Shown here piece after piece: positions 17,568-25,800 of a stretch of 64,000 nucleotides of DNA. The DNA is taken from the NCBI RefSeq assembly GCF_001013905.1, contig NZ_LN831790.1, forward strand, positions 868,001 through 932,000. The letters are read 5' to 3'. Made by a program: the position numbers and the translations under genes. The stretch is from Streptomyces leeuwenhoekii (GTDB lineage: Bacteria; Actinomycetota; Actinomycetes; Streptomycetales; Streptomycetaceae). Positions within the stretch are counted from its first letter, which is position 1; every line of letters begins with the position of its first letter. The notes below the pieces were generated by a model. That model searched no databases. It was not told where the DNA came from and saw nothing but the letters and a program-made list of their open reading frames with translations.

Positions 17568-18623
17568 TCAGTTGTCCGGCTGATCCACGGAGTCGGACGG
17601 GGTGGACCTCGGCAGCGCATCCTCCTCCCGGAGCAGTTCGATCACGCCGATCGCGTCATCGTCCTGCGCGAGGTCGGCGTCGCCGTAGTCGAAGTCATCG
17701 GTCAGGTCGCCGCCCGATTTCTCGATCAGGAAACGTTCGCGATACGCGTCGCGCGCCGAAACGGCGATCCGATCGATGAGCAGGTAGCTCAGCCCCGCGC
17801 CGACAGCCATGCCTGCGACGGGCACGAACTGCCCGAGCTTCTTCTTCGGTAGCTGCTGCGTGAACTTTGCCGCGAAGGCCTGGGCGATCTTGGTGAGTAC
17901 CTTCTTGTTCAACTTGGCCCAAGGAGCGTTCCTCACCAGCAACTGGGTGAGTTGAGACAGTTCGGCGTAAGCGGCCGTCTTCGCCGATGTGCCCGTGGAC
18001 ATCCCGAGAGCGATCACGGACATCACGAAGATTTCCTCTTCGGGATCGCTCGGGTCGTAGCCGTAGTGGAGAGCTGTGGCGGCGACCGTTCGAGTGGAGA
18101 GGGCGAGCATCATCGCGGTGTCGGCGGCCATCGCCCCGGCCACGGTTCCGAACCCGGGTGCTGCACCCGCGCCTGCGCCGGCGATGGTTCCGGCGCTGGC
18201 GAGCACCTCGCCGCCCGTCACGGCCGCGGCGGAGCCGAGGCCGGTTGCTGCCGCCGAGAGCGCGTGGCCGTACCGAAGCAGGTTGTGCCTGGTGACCTCA
18301 TCGACGACACGCAGGTCGAGCTCTCGGATCCCGTCCAACCCGGCGACGTCGTGTCCGGCTCGTCGATACTGTCCGACGACACGTTTCTTGCTCACGGTCC
18401 GGCTTGCGGTGTCTCCCACAGCCTTGCCGAGACCCCTTGCGGCTCCGCCGTAGGCGGCAGCCACTTTGTCGGCGCCCGGGGCGCTCTTCACCTTCTGGCC
18501 GAGCGAAGCGAGTCGGTCCCGGGCCGACTGCGGAAGGATATTCCTCGCCTCCTTGCCGAGGGTAGCCGCCTTTCGCTTCTGGAGTTTGTCCCACTCCTGC
18601 TGTTCGTAAGCAGAGAGAGTCAT
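17568..18623 (-). CDS. EcsC family protein
   Basis: A 351-residue protein resembling the EcsC family. The signature region GLDGIRELDLRVVDEVTRHN (near residue 95) is followed by a long glycine/alanine-rich hydrophobic segment (about 120-185) and then GYDPSDPEEEIFVMSVIALG. A second hydrophobic stretch (FVPVAGMAVGAGLSYLLIDRI) lies near residue 270, and the C-terminus is very acidic. The hydrophobic parts suggest membrane association. EcsC-like proteins recur in defence islands, where a membrane-acting effector role has been proposed, but the function is not established. It is on the minus strand with its own upstream gap and no island dyad was seen before it. Confidence 0.75.
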   Translation of the reverse strand: MTLSAYEQQEWDKLQKRKAATLGKEARNILPQSARDRLASLGQKVKSAPGADKVAAAYGGAARGLGKAVGDTASRTVSKKRVVGQYRRAGHDVAGLDGIRELDLRVVDEVTRHNLLRYGHALSAAATGLGSAAAVTGGEVLASAGTIAGAGAGAAPGFGTVAGAMAADTAMMLALSTRTVAATALHYGYDPSDPEEEIFVMSVIALGMSTGTSAKTAAYAELSQLTQLLVRNAPWAKLNKKVLTKIAQAFAAKFTQQLPKKKLGQFVPVAGMAVGAGLSYLLIDRIAVSARDAYRERFLIEKSGGDLTDDFDYGDADLAQDDDAIGVIELLREEDALPRSTPSDSVDQPDN

Positions 18624-18793
18624 GTCATCGCCCCCGTTGTCAGAGTGTTTGAAAGCAGCAGCACATGATCGCGGTCATGAGTCACCGCCGTTGGGCGAGA
18701 AGATTCTTACAGCTTCCTGCCGTGACCTCAGCCGGATTCGCCGGCCGCACACCTTCGGAGCCCCGGAGCCAGCAGTTCGGCCGGGTACGGCGC

Positions 18794-20443
18794 TCACTTC
18801 GGCCTCTTCTTCGGTCCCCCGTCACCGACTCCGGGCAGGGGACGTGCACCATGCAGAGGGTTCTTCGTCTTCTTGCCCCGCCGCGTCTTCTGCTTCTGAT
18901 CCAACTTCTTCGTGGCCGCCGTCCTCTTCGCGTCCCCCGCTTTCTTGGCACGCCGGCTCTTCCTCGGCTTCCGCGCCGGCGTGTCCGGTCGGCTGTCCAG
19001 CCAACGGCGGGTGGTGGCCATCTCCGCGACGAGCTCAGTGCGTTGCGGTTCCGGCAACCTCGTCAGCGCCTCCTCCGCCCGTGCCATGAGAGCCGCGGCA
19101 TACCGGGGCCTGGGGCCGCGTCGCTGCCGTGCGCTGCGCAGGGCGTGCCGAATCTCCGTGTCGCGGAGGAGGGGGACACCGACGTGCCCCTTCGACTCCG
19201 GCTTCGGCCGGGCCGTGGACTGTCGGACCGGGCCGCCCTGGACATGCACGATGGTCTGGTGCTGGGCGGGCTCGGCACTGTGCTGTGGGACGAGTTGACC
19301 GTCCGCGGTGAGCGGCAGCCGCGGCGGGGCCGTGCGGGACGGTACCCCGTGCACGGCGAACGCCCGGTCCGCCTCACGCTGGCACCACCGCTTGAGTACC
19401 GCTGCCGTCGCGGGGGTCCCGCATCCGACGGCGGCGACCACGTTTCCCACGTAGGCCGGCGGGTCGCTCTCCCCGGTCCTGATCAGGGCCGACAGCAGTG
19501 GACTGCCCTCACCGCCGCCGGTACGCTCCACGGCGACCAGCAGACCGACGCAGTCCGGGACGGACAGCCCGAGCAGATCGCTTCCGGCGGTTCGGGCCAG
19601 CGCCTCCCAGGTGGGCCGGGTCCGGAACCTCGCGGCGCTCACCAGTGCCTCCCTCAGCGCGAGCACCTGCTCCTCCCGGGACCGCCGCACCGGCGCCGCC
19701 CCGCGTCCGTCTCCCGCCTCGGCGGCCGGGCCGGCACCGGAACGGCGGCGCGGCTCGACTCCCGGGACCCGGAGCCCCGCAGGGGTCATCGCGCAGGCGT
19801 CCAGGGGCACCCAGTCGGTGCTTTGCCGGGGGTCCTCCGCCCTGAGACGGATGCGCCGTACCGCGCCGTGCGTCTCGAAGCGGAAGCGGAGCAGGTATCC
19901 GTACTCGTCGTACAGCTCCTCCATGGTCTCCGGTTGGGCCGTGCCCGGTCCGAAGACCCAGTCGAGGGTGGCCGATTCACTGGAGAGCCGCCGGCGGGCC
20001 TGCTGCCACTCGGCGTGCGCGAGCCTGCTGAACTGGAAACGCACGTGCTGCTGCCTGGTGGTGCCGACCCTGAAATCGACGGCGTCACCGGGGCCGGATC
20101 CGAGGTTGCGTGCAACGGCCCGCCCCTTCAGCCTGTTGCGTCCGGCCCATGCGGCGAGGTCGTCCTTGATGAAGAGGTGGTCCGCGCTCGCCGCACCGGT
20201 GGCCGTGCGGTGGCAGGAAGTGTGGGGCCGGTGAGCGAAGTGGCACACCTTGTCGCGGTACAGACGGTCCGACAGCTCATTGCCGCAACCACCGAGCTGG
20301 GTGCCGCACCAGTAGGTGTAGGCGGGGTGACGCTTGCGCCAGCGGGTCAGTTCGTCCGCGTCCGCCGGCAGGATGATCGCGCGTCCGGAGTTCGGGCCCC
20401 CGATCACCGCCGTCTGCACGAGACGGCCGTCTGAACTGTTCAC
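18794..20443 (-). CDS. CoiA-like protein with zinc motif and nuclease-like N-terminal region
   Basis: A 549-residue protein starting at GTG 20443, preceded by a G-rich AGGGGCGGGGG. The promoter at 20543-20515 predicts transcription starting near 20508, which rules out the longer frame opening at 20635. Residues about 45-100 have paired cysteines (YWCGTQLGGCGNEL), then DKVCHFAHRPHTSCHR and ADHLFIKDDLAAWA. This His-rich CHFAH motif followed by an acidic/histidine-lysine helix is the layout of the CoiA competence-protein family, whose core is restriction-endonuclease-like. The middle is alpha-helical and unassigned, and the C-terminal 70 residues are a lysine/arginine-rich, probably disordered DNA-binding tail. 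The substrate is unknown. Its promoter carries the island dyad, so it is probably part of the defence set. Confidence 0.6.
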   Translation of the reverse strand: MNSSDGRLVQTAVIGGPNSGRAIILPADADELTRWRKRHPAYTYWCGTQLGGCGNELSDRLYRDKVCHFAHRPHTSCHRTATGAASADHLFIKDDLAAWAGRNRLKGRAVARNLGSGPGDAVDFRVGTTRQQHVRFQFSRLAHAEWQQARRRLSSESATLDWVFGPGTAQPETMEELYDEYGYLLRFRFETHGAVRRIRLRAEDPRQSTDWVPLDACAMTPAGLRVPGVEPRRRSGAGPAAEAGDGRGAAPVRRSREEQVLALREALVSAARFRTRPTWEALARTAGSDLLGLSVPDCVGLLVAVERTGGGEGSPLLSALIRTGESDPPAYVGNVVAAVGCGTPATAAVLKRWCQREADRAFAVHGVPSRTAPPRLPLTADGQLVPQHSAEPAQHQTIVHVQGGPVRQSTARPKPESKGHVGVPLLRDTEIRHALRSARQRRGPRPRYAAALMARAEEALTRLPEPQRTELVAEMATTRRWLDSRPDTPARKPRKSRRAKKAGDAKRTAATKKLDQKQKTRRGKKTKNPLHGARPLPGVGDGGPKKRPK

Positions 20444-20514
20444 GAATACCCCCCGCCCCTGGGCCACGCGCGCCTGCCTGCCGAAGAGCGGGCGGATGGC
20501 GATTGATCGACACC

Positions 20515-20543
20515 AGTATGTTCTCCGTGCACTGAGTTCACAA
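20515..20543 (-). promoter_or_regulatory. Promoter of CoiA-like gene with island dyad, site 4
   Basis: On the minus strand TTGTGA (20543-20538), a 17-base spacer and CATACT (20520-20515) form a good promoter about 65 bases before the GTG start. The dyad at 20526-20542 (CGTGCACTGAGTTCACA; halves 6/8 and 8/8) overlaps the -35 and fills most of the spacer, which fits a repressor site. The 122-residue plus-strand gene starts 94 bases away on the other side. Confidence 0.65.
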
Positions 20544-20635
20544 GAGGTGAAGACAATCTTCGGACTTTCGGGCCGCAGCCGCGCCGTCGGTGGCATAGGT
20601 TCAGCAGTCGTCGGGGTCCGAGAACGGGAGGGCAC

Positions 20636-21004
20636 ATGCAGAAGGGCACACAGGAGTACGAAGAGGCTCTGGAGGCCGTGATCGAGATTCTGCGCTCACG
20701 GGCACGCCAGGGCGCGGCGCCGATTTCGTACGGCGACCTCAGCGGCGAACTGGCGCGGCGCGGTCATCACGTCCCCGCCCACGACGGCCCCATGCCTTAC
20801 CTCTTGGAAGACGCCTCGGTCCGGGAAAGCCCGGACGGATCGCTGCCCCTGCTGTCGGCCCTCGTGGTTCTGAAGGACACCGGCTGGCCGTCCGGCGGCT
20901 TCTTCAAGCTGGCCCGGCGCGCACCGTACAAGCGGCCGGGCGACGACGTAGCGCTGTGGACCCGGGAGATCGAGAGGCTGGCGGAGCACTACGCCACTCG
21001 TTGA
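20636..21004 (+). CDS. Small hypothetical protein in the defence island
   Basis: A 122-residue protein with GGGAGGG before its ATG. I do not assign a function. An N-terminal helix (YEEALEAVIEILRSRA) leads into ISYGDLSGELARRGHHVPAHDG, then SLPLLSALVVLKDTGWPSGGFFKLAR, and a C-terminal helix. The ISYGDLSGEL and GGFFKLA segments give it the look of a widespread family of small uncharacterised bacterial proteins that often sit beside mobile or defence genes. It is divergent from the CoiA-like gene across dyad site 4. No membrane segment or signal peptide is seen. Confidence 0.7.
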   Translation: MQKGTQEYEEALEAVIEILRSRARQGAAPISYGDLSGELARRGHHVPAHDGPMPYLLEDASVRESPDGSLPLLSALVVLKDTGWPSGGFFKLARRAPYKRPGDDVALWTREIERLAEHYATR

Positions 21005-21031
21005 CCGTCTCCTTCAGCCTGTGAGGCGGGT

Positions 21032-21484
21032 CTATACCTCCGCCCAGACGGTCTTCGTGAACGCGTCGCGGACCGTCCATCCCCAGCGGTCGGCGTAGGC
21101 CTGAACGAGGAGCAGTCCCCAGCCCGACGTGTCGTCGACGGGCTGTGGCGTCGTGCGTGATGGCAGGCGCTCGGGGCGGGTGTCGGTCACCTCGATACGG
21201 AGGGTGTGCGGCAGGAGCAGCAGCGCGAGGCGGAAGTCGCGGCCGGGGAGGCTGCCGTGGCGGATGGCGTTGGCCGCGAGTTCGGCCGTGACGAGGGCGA
21301 CGGTTCGGGCGGCGTCGGAGTCGTGCGGGAGGCCCGTCCATTCGGTGAACTGCTGGACGGCGAGCCGGCGGGCGAGGCGAGCGCCGCGTCTGGTGTTGCT
21401 GAAGCGCAGGGTCAGGTGGTGGGTGGGGTCGGGGGCGGGAATGTGGGGCGGTTGTGCCTCGTCGGTGAGCTGATGCTGTGACAC
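21032..21484 (-). CDS. ATP-binding anti-sigma-factor-like protein (RsbW/HATPase_c)
   Basis: A 150-residue protein from GTG 21484. It is a single GHKL ATPase domain of the type abundant in Streptomyces: VALVTAELAANAIRHG is the N-box (near residue 65), DTRPERLP stands for the G1-like box, and DDTSGWGLLLVQAYADRWGW is the G2 region. Such proteins act as serine kinases or anti-sigma factors, or partner XRE/DUF397 proteins, as in the whiJ and abaA loci. It is divergent from the XRE gene at 21708 and forms a trio with it and the DUF397 gene. It shows no link to the island dyads and may be an independent insertion. Confidence 0.85.
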   Translation of the reverse strand: MSQHQLTDEAQPPHIPAPDPTHHLTLRFSNTRRGARLARRLAVQQFTEWTGLPHDSDAARTVALVTAELAANAIRHGSLPGRDFRLALLLLPHTLRIEVTDTRPERLPSRTTPQPVDDTSGWGLLLVQAYADRWGWTVRDAFTKTVWAEV

Positions 21485-21521
21485 GGTTCCAGGTTGGGGC
21501 GGCGAGCGGTCCGCCGACCAG

Positions 21522-21612
21522 GTACGTCGGCCGTACGTCGGTGTCGTCGCACGGGGTGGAGGGCCGACTCTCGATTTCGTTGTACGGGTCCTGTACGGGT
21601 GTTGCACGGGTT
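21522..21612. repeat. Short 11-bp direct repeats between the ATPase and XRE genes
   Basis: Two copies of GTACGTCGG lie 11 bp apart (21522, 21533), and three related units (TTGTACGGGTC, CTGTACGGGTG, TTGCACGGGTT) run head to tail at 21580-21612. Helical-phase spacing before a regulator gene suggests binding sites for the XRE protein. This is inferred from spacing only. Confidence 0.55.
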
Positions 21613-21707
21613 CTGCTCGTATCCCCTTCGCGACCGGCCGCGTTGAACACGGCCCAGTGGGTGGATGGTGCAGCGGGGTGCGCTTCGGGACGGAAGGGCG
21701 TGGGCGC

Positions 21708-22568
21708 ATGAGGGCGGTACGGGACGGGCGGAGCGGGCGAGCGCTGAAAGCCAAGGAGGAGGCGCTGAACCTGCCTGGCGTGTGGTCGGCGTACGGCGCA
21801 CTCCTCCAGCATCTGCGGAAGCGGGCCGGGCTGAGCCAGCAGCAGCTCGGGGACGCCATCGGTTACTCGCTGGAGCAGGTCGCCTCGGTCGAGCAGGGGC
21901 GGCGGCCGGCGAAGGCGGCGTTCACTGTAGCGGCGGAGCGGGTGCTGCAGGCGGGCGGGGTTCTGGAGGTTCTGCAGGACGAGGTGGATCGGGCCAAGTT
22001 GCCTCGGTTCTTCCGGAACGTCGCGCTGCTGGAAACCGAGGCGCTGAGCAGGTTCTCATACGATCCCTTGCTCGTCCCTGGACTGTTGCAGACGGAGGCT
22101 TATGCGCAGGCCCTGCTTGAGGCTCACTTCCCGCCACTGGACGAGGAGATCATCGAGCAGCGCGTTGCAGCCCGTCTGGCACGGCAGGCCTTGCTGGTCC
22201 GTAAGAACCCGCCCATGGTCTTCGTTTTTATCGTGGAGGAAGGCGCGCTTCGACGAGTAGTGGGTAGCAAGGCGGTGATGCGCGAGCAGTTGGAAAGCCT
22301 GCTGACGTGCTCAAGGTTGCGCAACGTTGAACTTCAGGTCATGCCAACCGCCCGAGGCGCCCACAGCGGGCTCAACGGGCCCATGGTGTTGCTGGAGTCG
22401 ATGGATCGCAGAAGGCATGTCTACGTCGAGGCGCAGGATGTGGTGACCGTCAGATCCGATGCGGAAGAGGTCAGCGAGTTCTGGTTGCGGTATGGGATGC
22501 TGCGCACGCAGGCCCTCAACACCGAGGAGTCTTCTCGTCTCATCGAGCGCATGGCAGGGGAGCTATGA
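21708..22568 (+). CDS. XRE-family regulator with DUF5753 domain (WhiJ-like)
   Basis: A 286-residue regulator. ATG 21708 follows GGAAGGG by about nine bases and is preferred to an upstream start at 21657. The helix-turn-helix is LRKRAGLSQQQLGDAIGYSLEQVASVEQGRR near residues 35-65. The C-terminal DUF5753 ligand-like domain has the typical FSYDPLLVPGLLQTEAYAQALLEAH stretch and QVMPTARGAHSGLNGPMVLLE. It overlaps the DUF397 gene by four bases and is divergent from an RsbW-like ATPase gene, the standard Streptomyces arrangement in which the small protein modulates the regulator. Its targets are probably local, and nothing shows that it reads the island dyads. Confidence 0.92.
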   Translation: MRAVRDGRSGRALKAKEEALNLPGVWSAYGALLQHLRKRAGLSQQQLGDAIGYSLEQVASVEQGRRPAKAAFTVAAERVLQAGGVLEVLQDEVDRAKLPRFFRNVALLETEALSRFSYDPLLVPGLLQTEAYAQALLEAHFPPLDEEIIEQRVAARLARQALLVRKNPPMVFVFIVEEGALRRVVGSKAVMREQLESLLTCSRLRNVELQVMPTARGAHSGLNGPMVLLESMDRRRHVYVEAQDVVTVRSDAEEVSEFWLRYGMLRTQALNTEESSRLIERMAGEL

Positions 22569-22771
22569 GCACCGACCAGCACACGACTCAGGACGCTGAA
22601 CTGGACTGGTTCAAGAGCAGCTACAGCGGGACGAGCGGTGGCGACTGTGTGGAGGTGGCGGCTGTCCTGGACGCCGTGTATGTGCGGGACTCGAAGGTCG
22701 CGGGCCACGGTCCAGTGCTGCAAGTTGGCCGGGCTGAGTGGAAGGCTTTCGTGGCGCTCGCGGCGCGGTAG
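22565..22771 (+). CDS. DUF397 protein, partner of the XRE regulator
   Basis: A 68-residue protein starting in an ATGA overlap with the regulator stop. It has the family signature WFKSSYSGTSGGDCVEVAAV, then VYVRDSK and EWKAFV. DUF397 proteins relate to BldB-type small regulators, bind XRE partners and often control their toxicity or activity. The gene ends at a strong hairpin terminator. Confidence 0.93.
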   Translation: MSTDQHTTQDAELDWFKSSYSGTSGGDCVEVAAVLDAVYVRDSKVAGHGPVLQVGRAEWKAFVALAAR

Positions 22772-22799
22772 GGCCGAGTACGGTTTTGAGCGGAACGAC

Positions 22800-22838
22800 G
22801 GGCTCGCCCAGGTCACTCGGAGTGACCTGGGCGAGCCC
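22800..22838. terminator. Strong bidirectional hairpin terminator
   Basis: A perfect 18-bp stem (22800-22817 with 22821-22838) around a CGG loop, in the gap between the converging DUF397 and drmMI genes. It ends both transcription units. Confidence 0.9.
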
Positions 22839-22855
22839 GTTGTCAAACTGTCAGC

Positions 22856-25800
22856 TCAGAACAGGGCGCCCTCGGCGCCCTCACCGAAATCCGACCCACC
22901 TCGCGCAGCCAGCTGCTCCTTGCGCTTCCGGATCGCCTCGGGAGAGGGCGAGGGGAGGTCAGGGTGCTTCTCCCTCGCCTTCTTCTCCGTAACTCCCTTG
23001 TGCAGGCCGAGGTGAACCTCATCGGCGTATGCCTGATGGTTCAACTGGCGCAGACGATCGATGATCTCGGCCCTGGCGAGAAAGCCGATGGTGTACCGGG
23101 TGCCTTGGTCAGTCTCATGGAAGCCATGGTCGAGCGGGAACGTCTCGTGAACCGGATCAGCAGGCGGAGTCTGGCCGGAGTCGTCCAAGAGATCGTGCCA
23201 GCCGTAGGCCTCGACGGTGGCTTTGTCGATCTCTCTGTGGATGCAGCGCAGCTCGACGATATCCTCATCCTGACAGTCAGGACTGTGGACCAAGTTATAG
23301 GTGTCAGTAAGACCAATATTGCGCGCCTGCATCACTTCCCGGCGATGAGCGTCGAGGTGCATGCCCTTCAGTCGGAGCTGTTCGGTTAGGACTGGCTGCA
23401 CAAGTGGTCTAACCGCTTCGCTCGGCGTGAATCGAAGATCTGATTTGATAGTGGAGCACCGGTCCAACGTCCAGTAATACTGCAGCTCGCTAGACCGGAA
23501 GGCCAACTGCGCATAGTCATCACTCGTAATGACGATCAGAGCATGCGAAAATACAGGACCCGTACCGATCATGACCGGCATCTGCGTTGGACTACTCAAT
23601 GCGATTACAATACATCGATCTAGCGATTCAATCGCCTTTACCATCGACGCTTGCCGTTCGGCATATTGCCACCAACGCTCGCGATAAATTTTACGGTTAC
23701 TCTTCTCTCGCTCAGGCCTGACCTCTTCAAGAACCCGCCGAAATGCCTTCGGGAAATGCTTGCACTTATCCAGCCCCCAGTCACGAAAATTAATAATCCA
23801 GCGATCGGTTTCATGGTCTGGATTTTGATTGACATCCTGACCGTTCAGATACGGAAACAGGATGTCCGCGTAAATTTGATCATCGGCTATCCAAGCTTGC
23901 GCCTCGCTCTTGTGAAGCGTGAAACCGAGGCCCAGTACGTTTGCTCCTTGATACGAGGCACCCTGGTTTCTTATAAGCGGTTCCGCCCATGCCGCTTGAC
24001 GGGTAGCGGGGTTCAGAGAAGTCGCAATACCGTTAGGCACAACCACATTCCCTAGAACCCTCGGCGCACTTTCCATCACTGACGCCAGACTCGTCCAGAT
24101 CGCACAATACTCAAGCATGGCCGACCTCGATGGCCATGACGCACTCTTCACAGCTCTCCGAATTGTCACCCCCGCCGCATCCAACTGATCGAGACTGACA
24201 GTACGGGAAACCCCTTGAGCTAGGGTATTGGTGGCAATCAGCCCGGTTTGCCCTGCAGAATTGAGCACTTGATGGGCCCTCAGTACAAAATAGGCCACCA
24301 AGTCGGCACTACCACGTTGTCCCTGGGCGAGATGGTCAACCATGTACTCGCGATAGGCTTCCCCCAAAGCACCGGTCAGCTTTTTGCCCCCCAGGAACGG
24401 TGGGTTACCCACAACCGCATCGAACCCACCGCTGAGCGAAAACACTTCCGGAAACACCAACGGCCAATGCACCGGCCGCCGCTCCAGCGCCCCCTCCGGC
24501 AGCTCAGCCCCGAGCCACTCTTCCGCTGTAGCCCGAGCCTCACGCACTACCTCGGAGTCGTCCTCAACCCCGTCCTCCACGATCTGCCGCACGATCCACG
24601 CAGCCCGAGGGAACAGATCCCGAACCCGCTCCCCGCCGTCCTCCTCGTACCAAGGCACCCGCCCCGAAGCACAAGTGGCCAGCGCGGCCCCCGCGATCAG
24701 GTCCCCCACCAGCCGCAGCCGCCGCGAATGCCGGTTGACCTCCTCCAGCCGCTCCCGCTTCTCCTGCAACGCCGGCAGGTCCACGCCCTTGATCGCGGTG
24801 ATCGCCAACCGCTCCCGCGTCAGCTGGTCCACCAATTCCCGGGCCTGCTCGGCCAAGATGTCGGCCTGCTGCCCCGGCTTCATGTGCACGGACTGGATCT
24901 GCTCCATGCTGTGCACGCCCAGCAGCGAGTCCCCGCACACCAGCCGGTCGTCCAGGAACGTAAAGGGCCGCCCCGGGTCCATCGACACCAGCCACAGCGA
25001 CAGCTTGGCCATCTCCACGGCCATGGGGTTGATGTCGACGCCGTACAGGCAGTGCTCGATGATCTGGCGCCGCGCCTCGACGACCACCGGGTCCTGCTCC
25101 GCGTCCGCCGCGGTCACCGCGTCCACGGCCCGCCCGGCTCGATACGTCATCGCGTCCGCGCGGCCCTCGGACTCCCACGCCTCGATCAGGCGGTCCGCCA
25201 GGTAACGGCAGGCCGCCACCAGGAACGCCGCCGAGCCCATCGCGATGTCCGCGACCTTCAGGTCGAGGATCTGCTCGGAGGACTTCAGCCGCCACTCCCC
25301 GGTGTCCGCGGTCTGGAGCGGACCGGGCTCGTACACCAGCGGCTCCAGCGCGTGCAGCACGACCTCCTCCGCCAGGAAGCGGGGCGTGTAGTGCGTGCCC
25401 GTGTTCTTCCTCAGGGAGGACTCCGTCACGTACAGCGCGCCGTTCGGGATGACCGTCGGCAGGCCACGCAGGTCCTCCCGGATGATGCCGACGAACGGCA
25501 GCAGCCGCTCAGTGAGCGCCGGGTCCTTCGTCACCGCGTTCAGCCGGCGACGCGCCTCGGCCGCGTCCTCCGCGCCCAGCGGGGCGAGCCTCTTCTCCAG
25601 CTGGCCGGCCGTCGCGGGAGGCTTGGGGTCCTTCCACTTCTCGTGGATGGACTTCGCCAGCGTCTTCGGCGAGCCGCCCGCCTTCGCCGCCAGGGCCTCC
25701 AGCTCGCGCAGCGGGACCTCGTGTTCCAGGCCCTCCGGGCCGATCAGCCCCACCATGTGCTCGGTCGCCCGGCGCCCGTCGTACGACAGCAGGCCCTCGT

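Noticed and set aside
21708..22568. XRE regulator as the reader of the six island dyads
   Set aside because: No dyad lies near its own operon, and its gap has different 11-bp repeats, so there is no sequence support.
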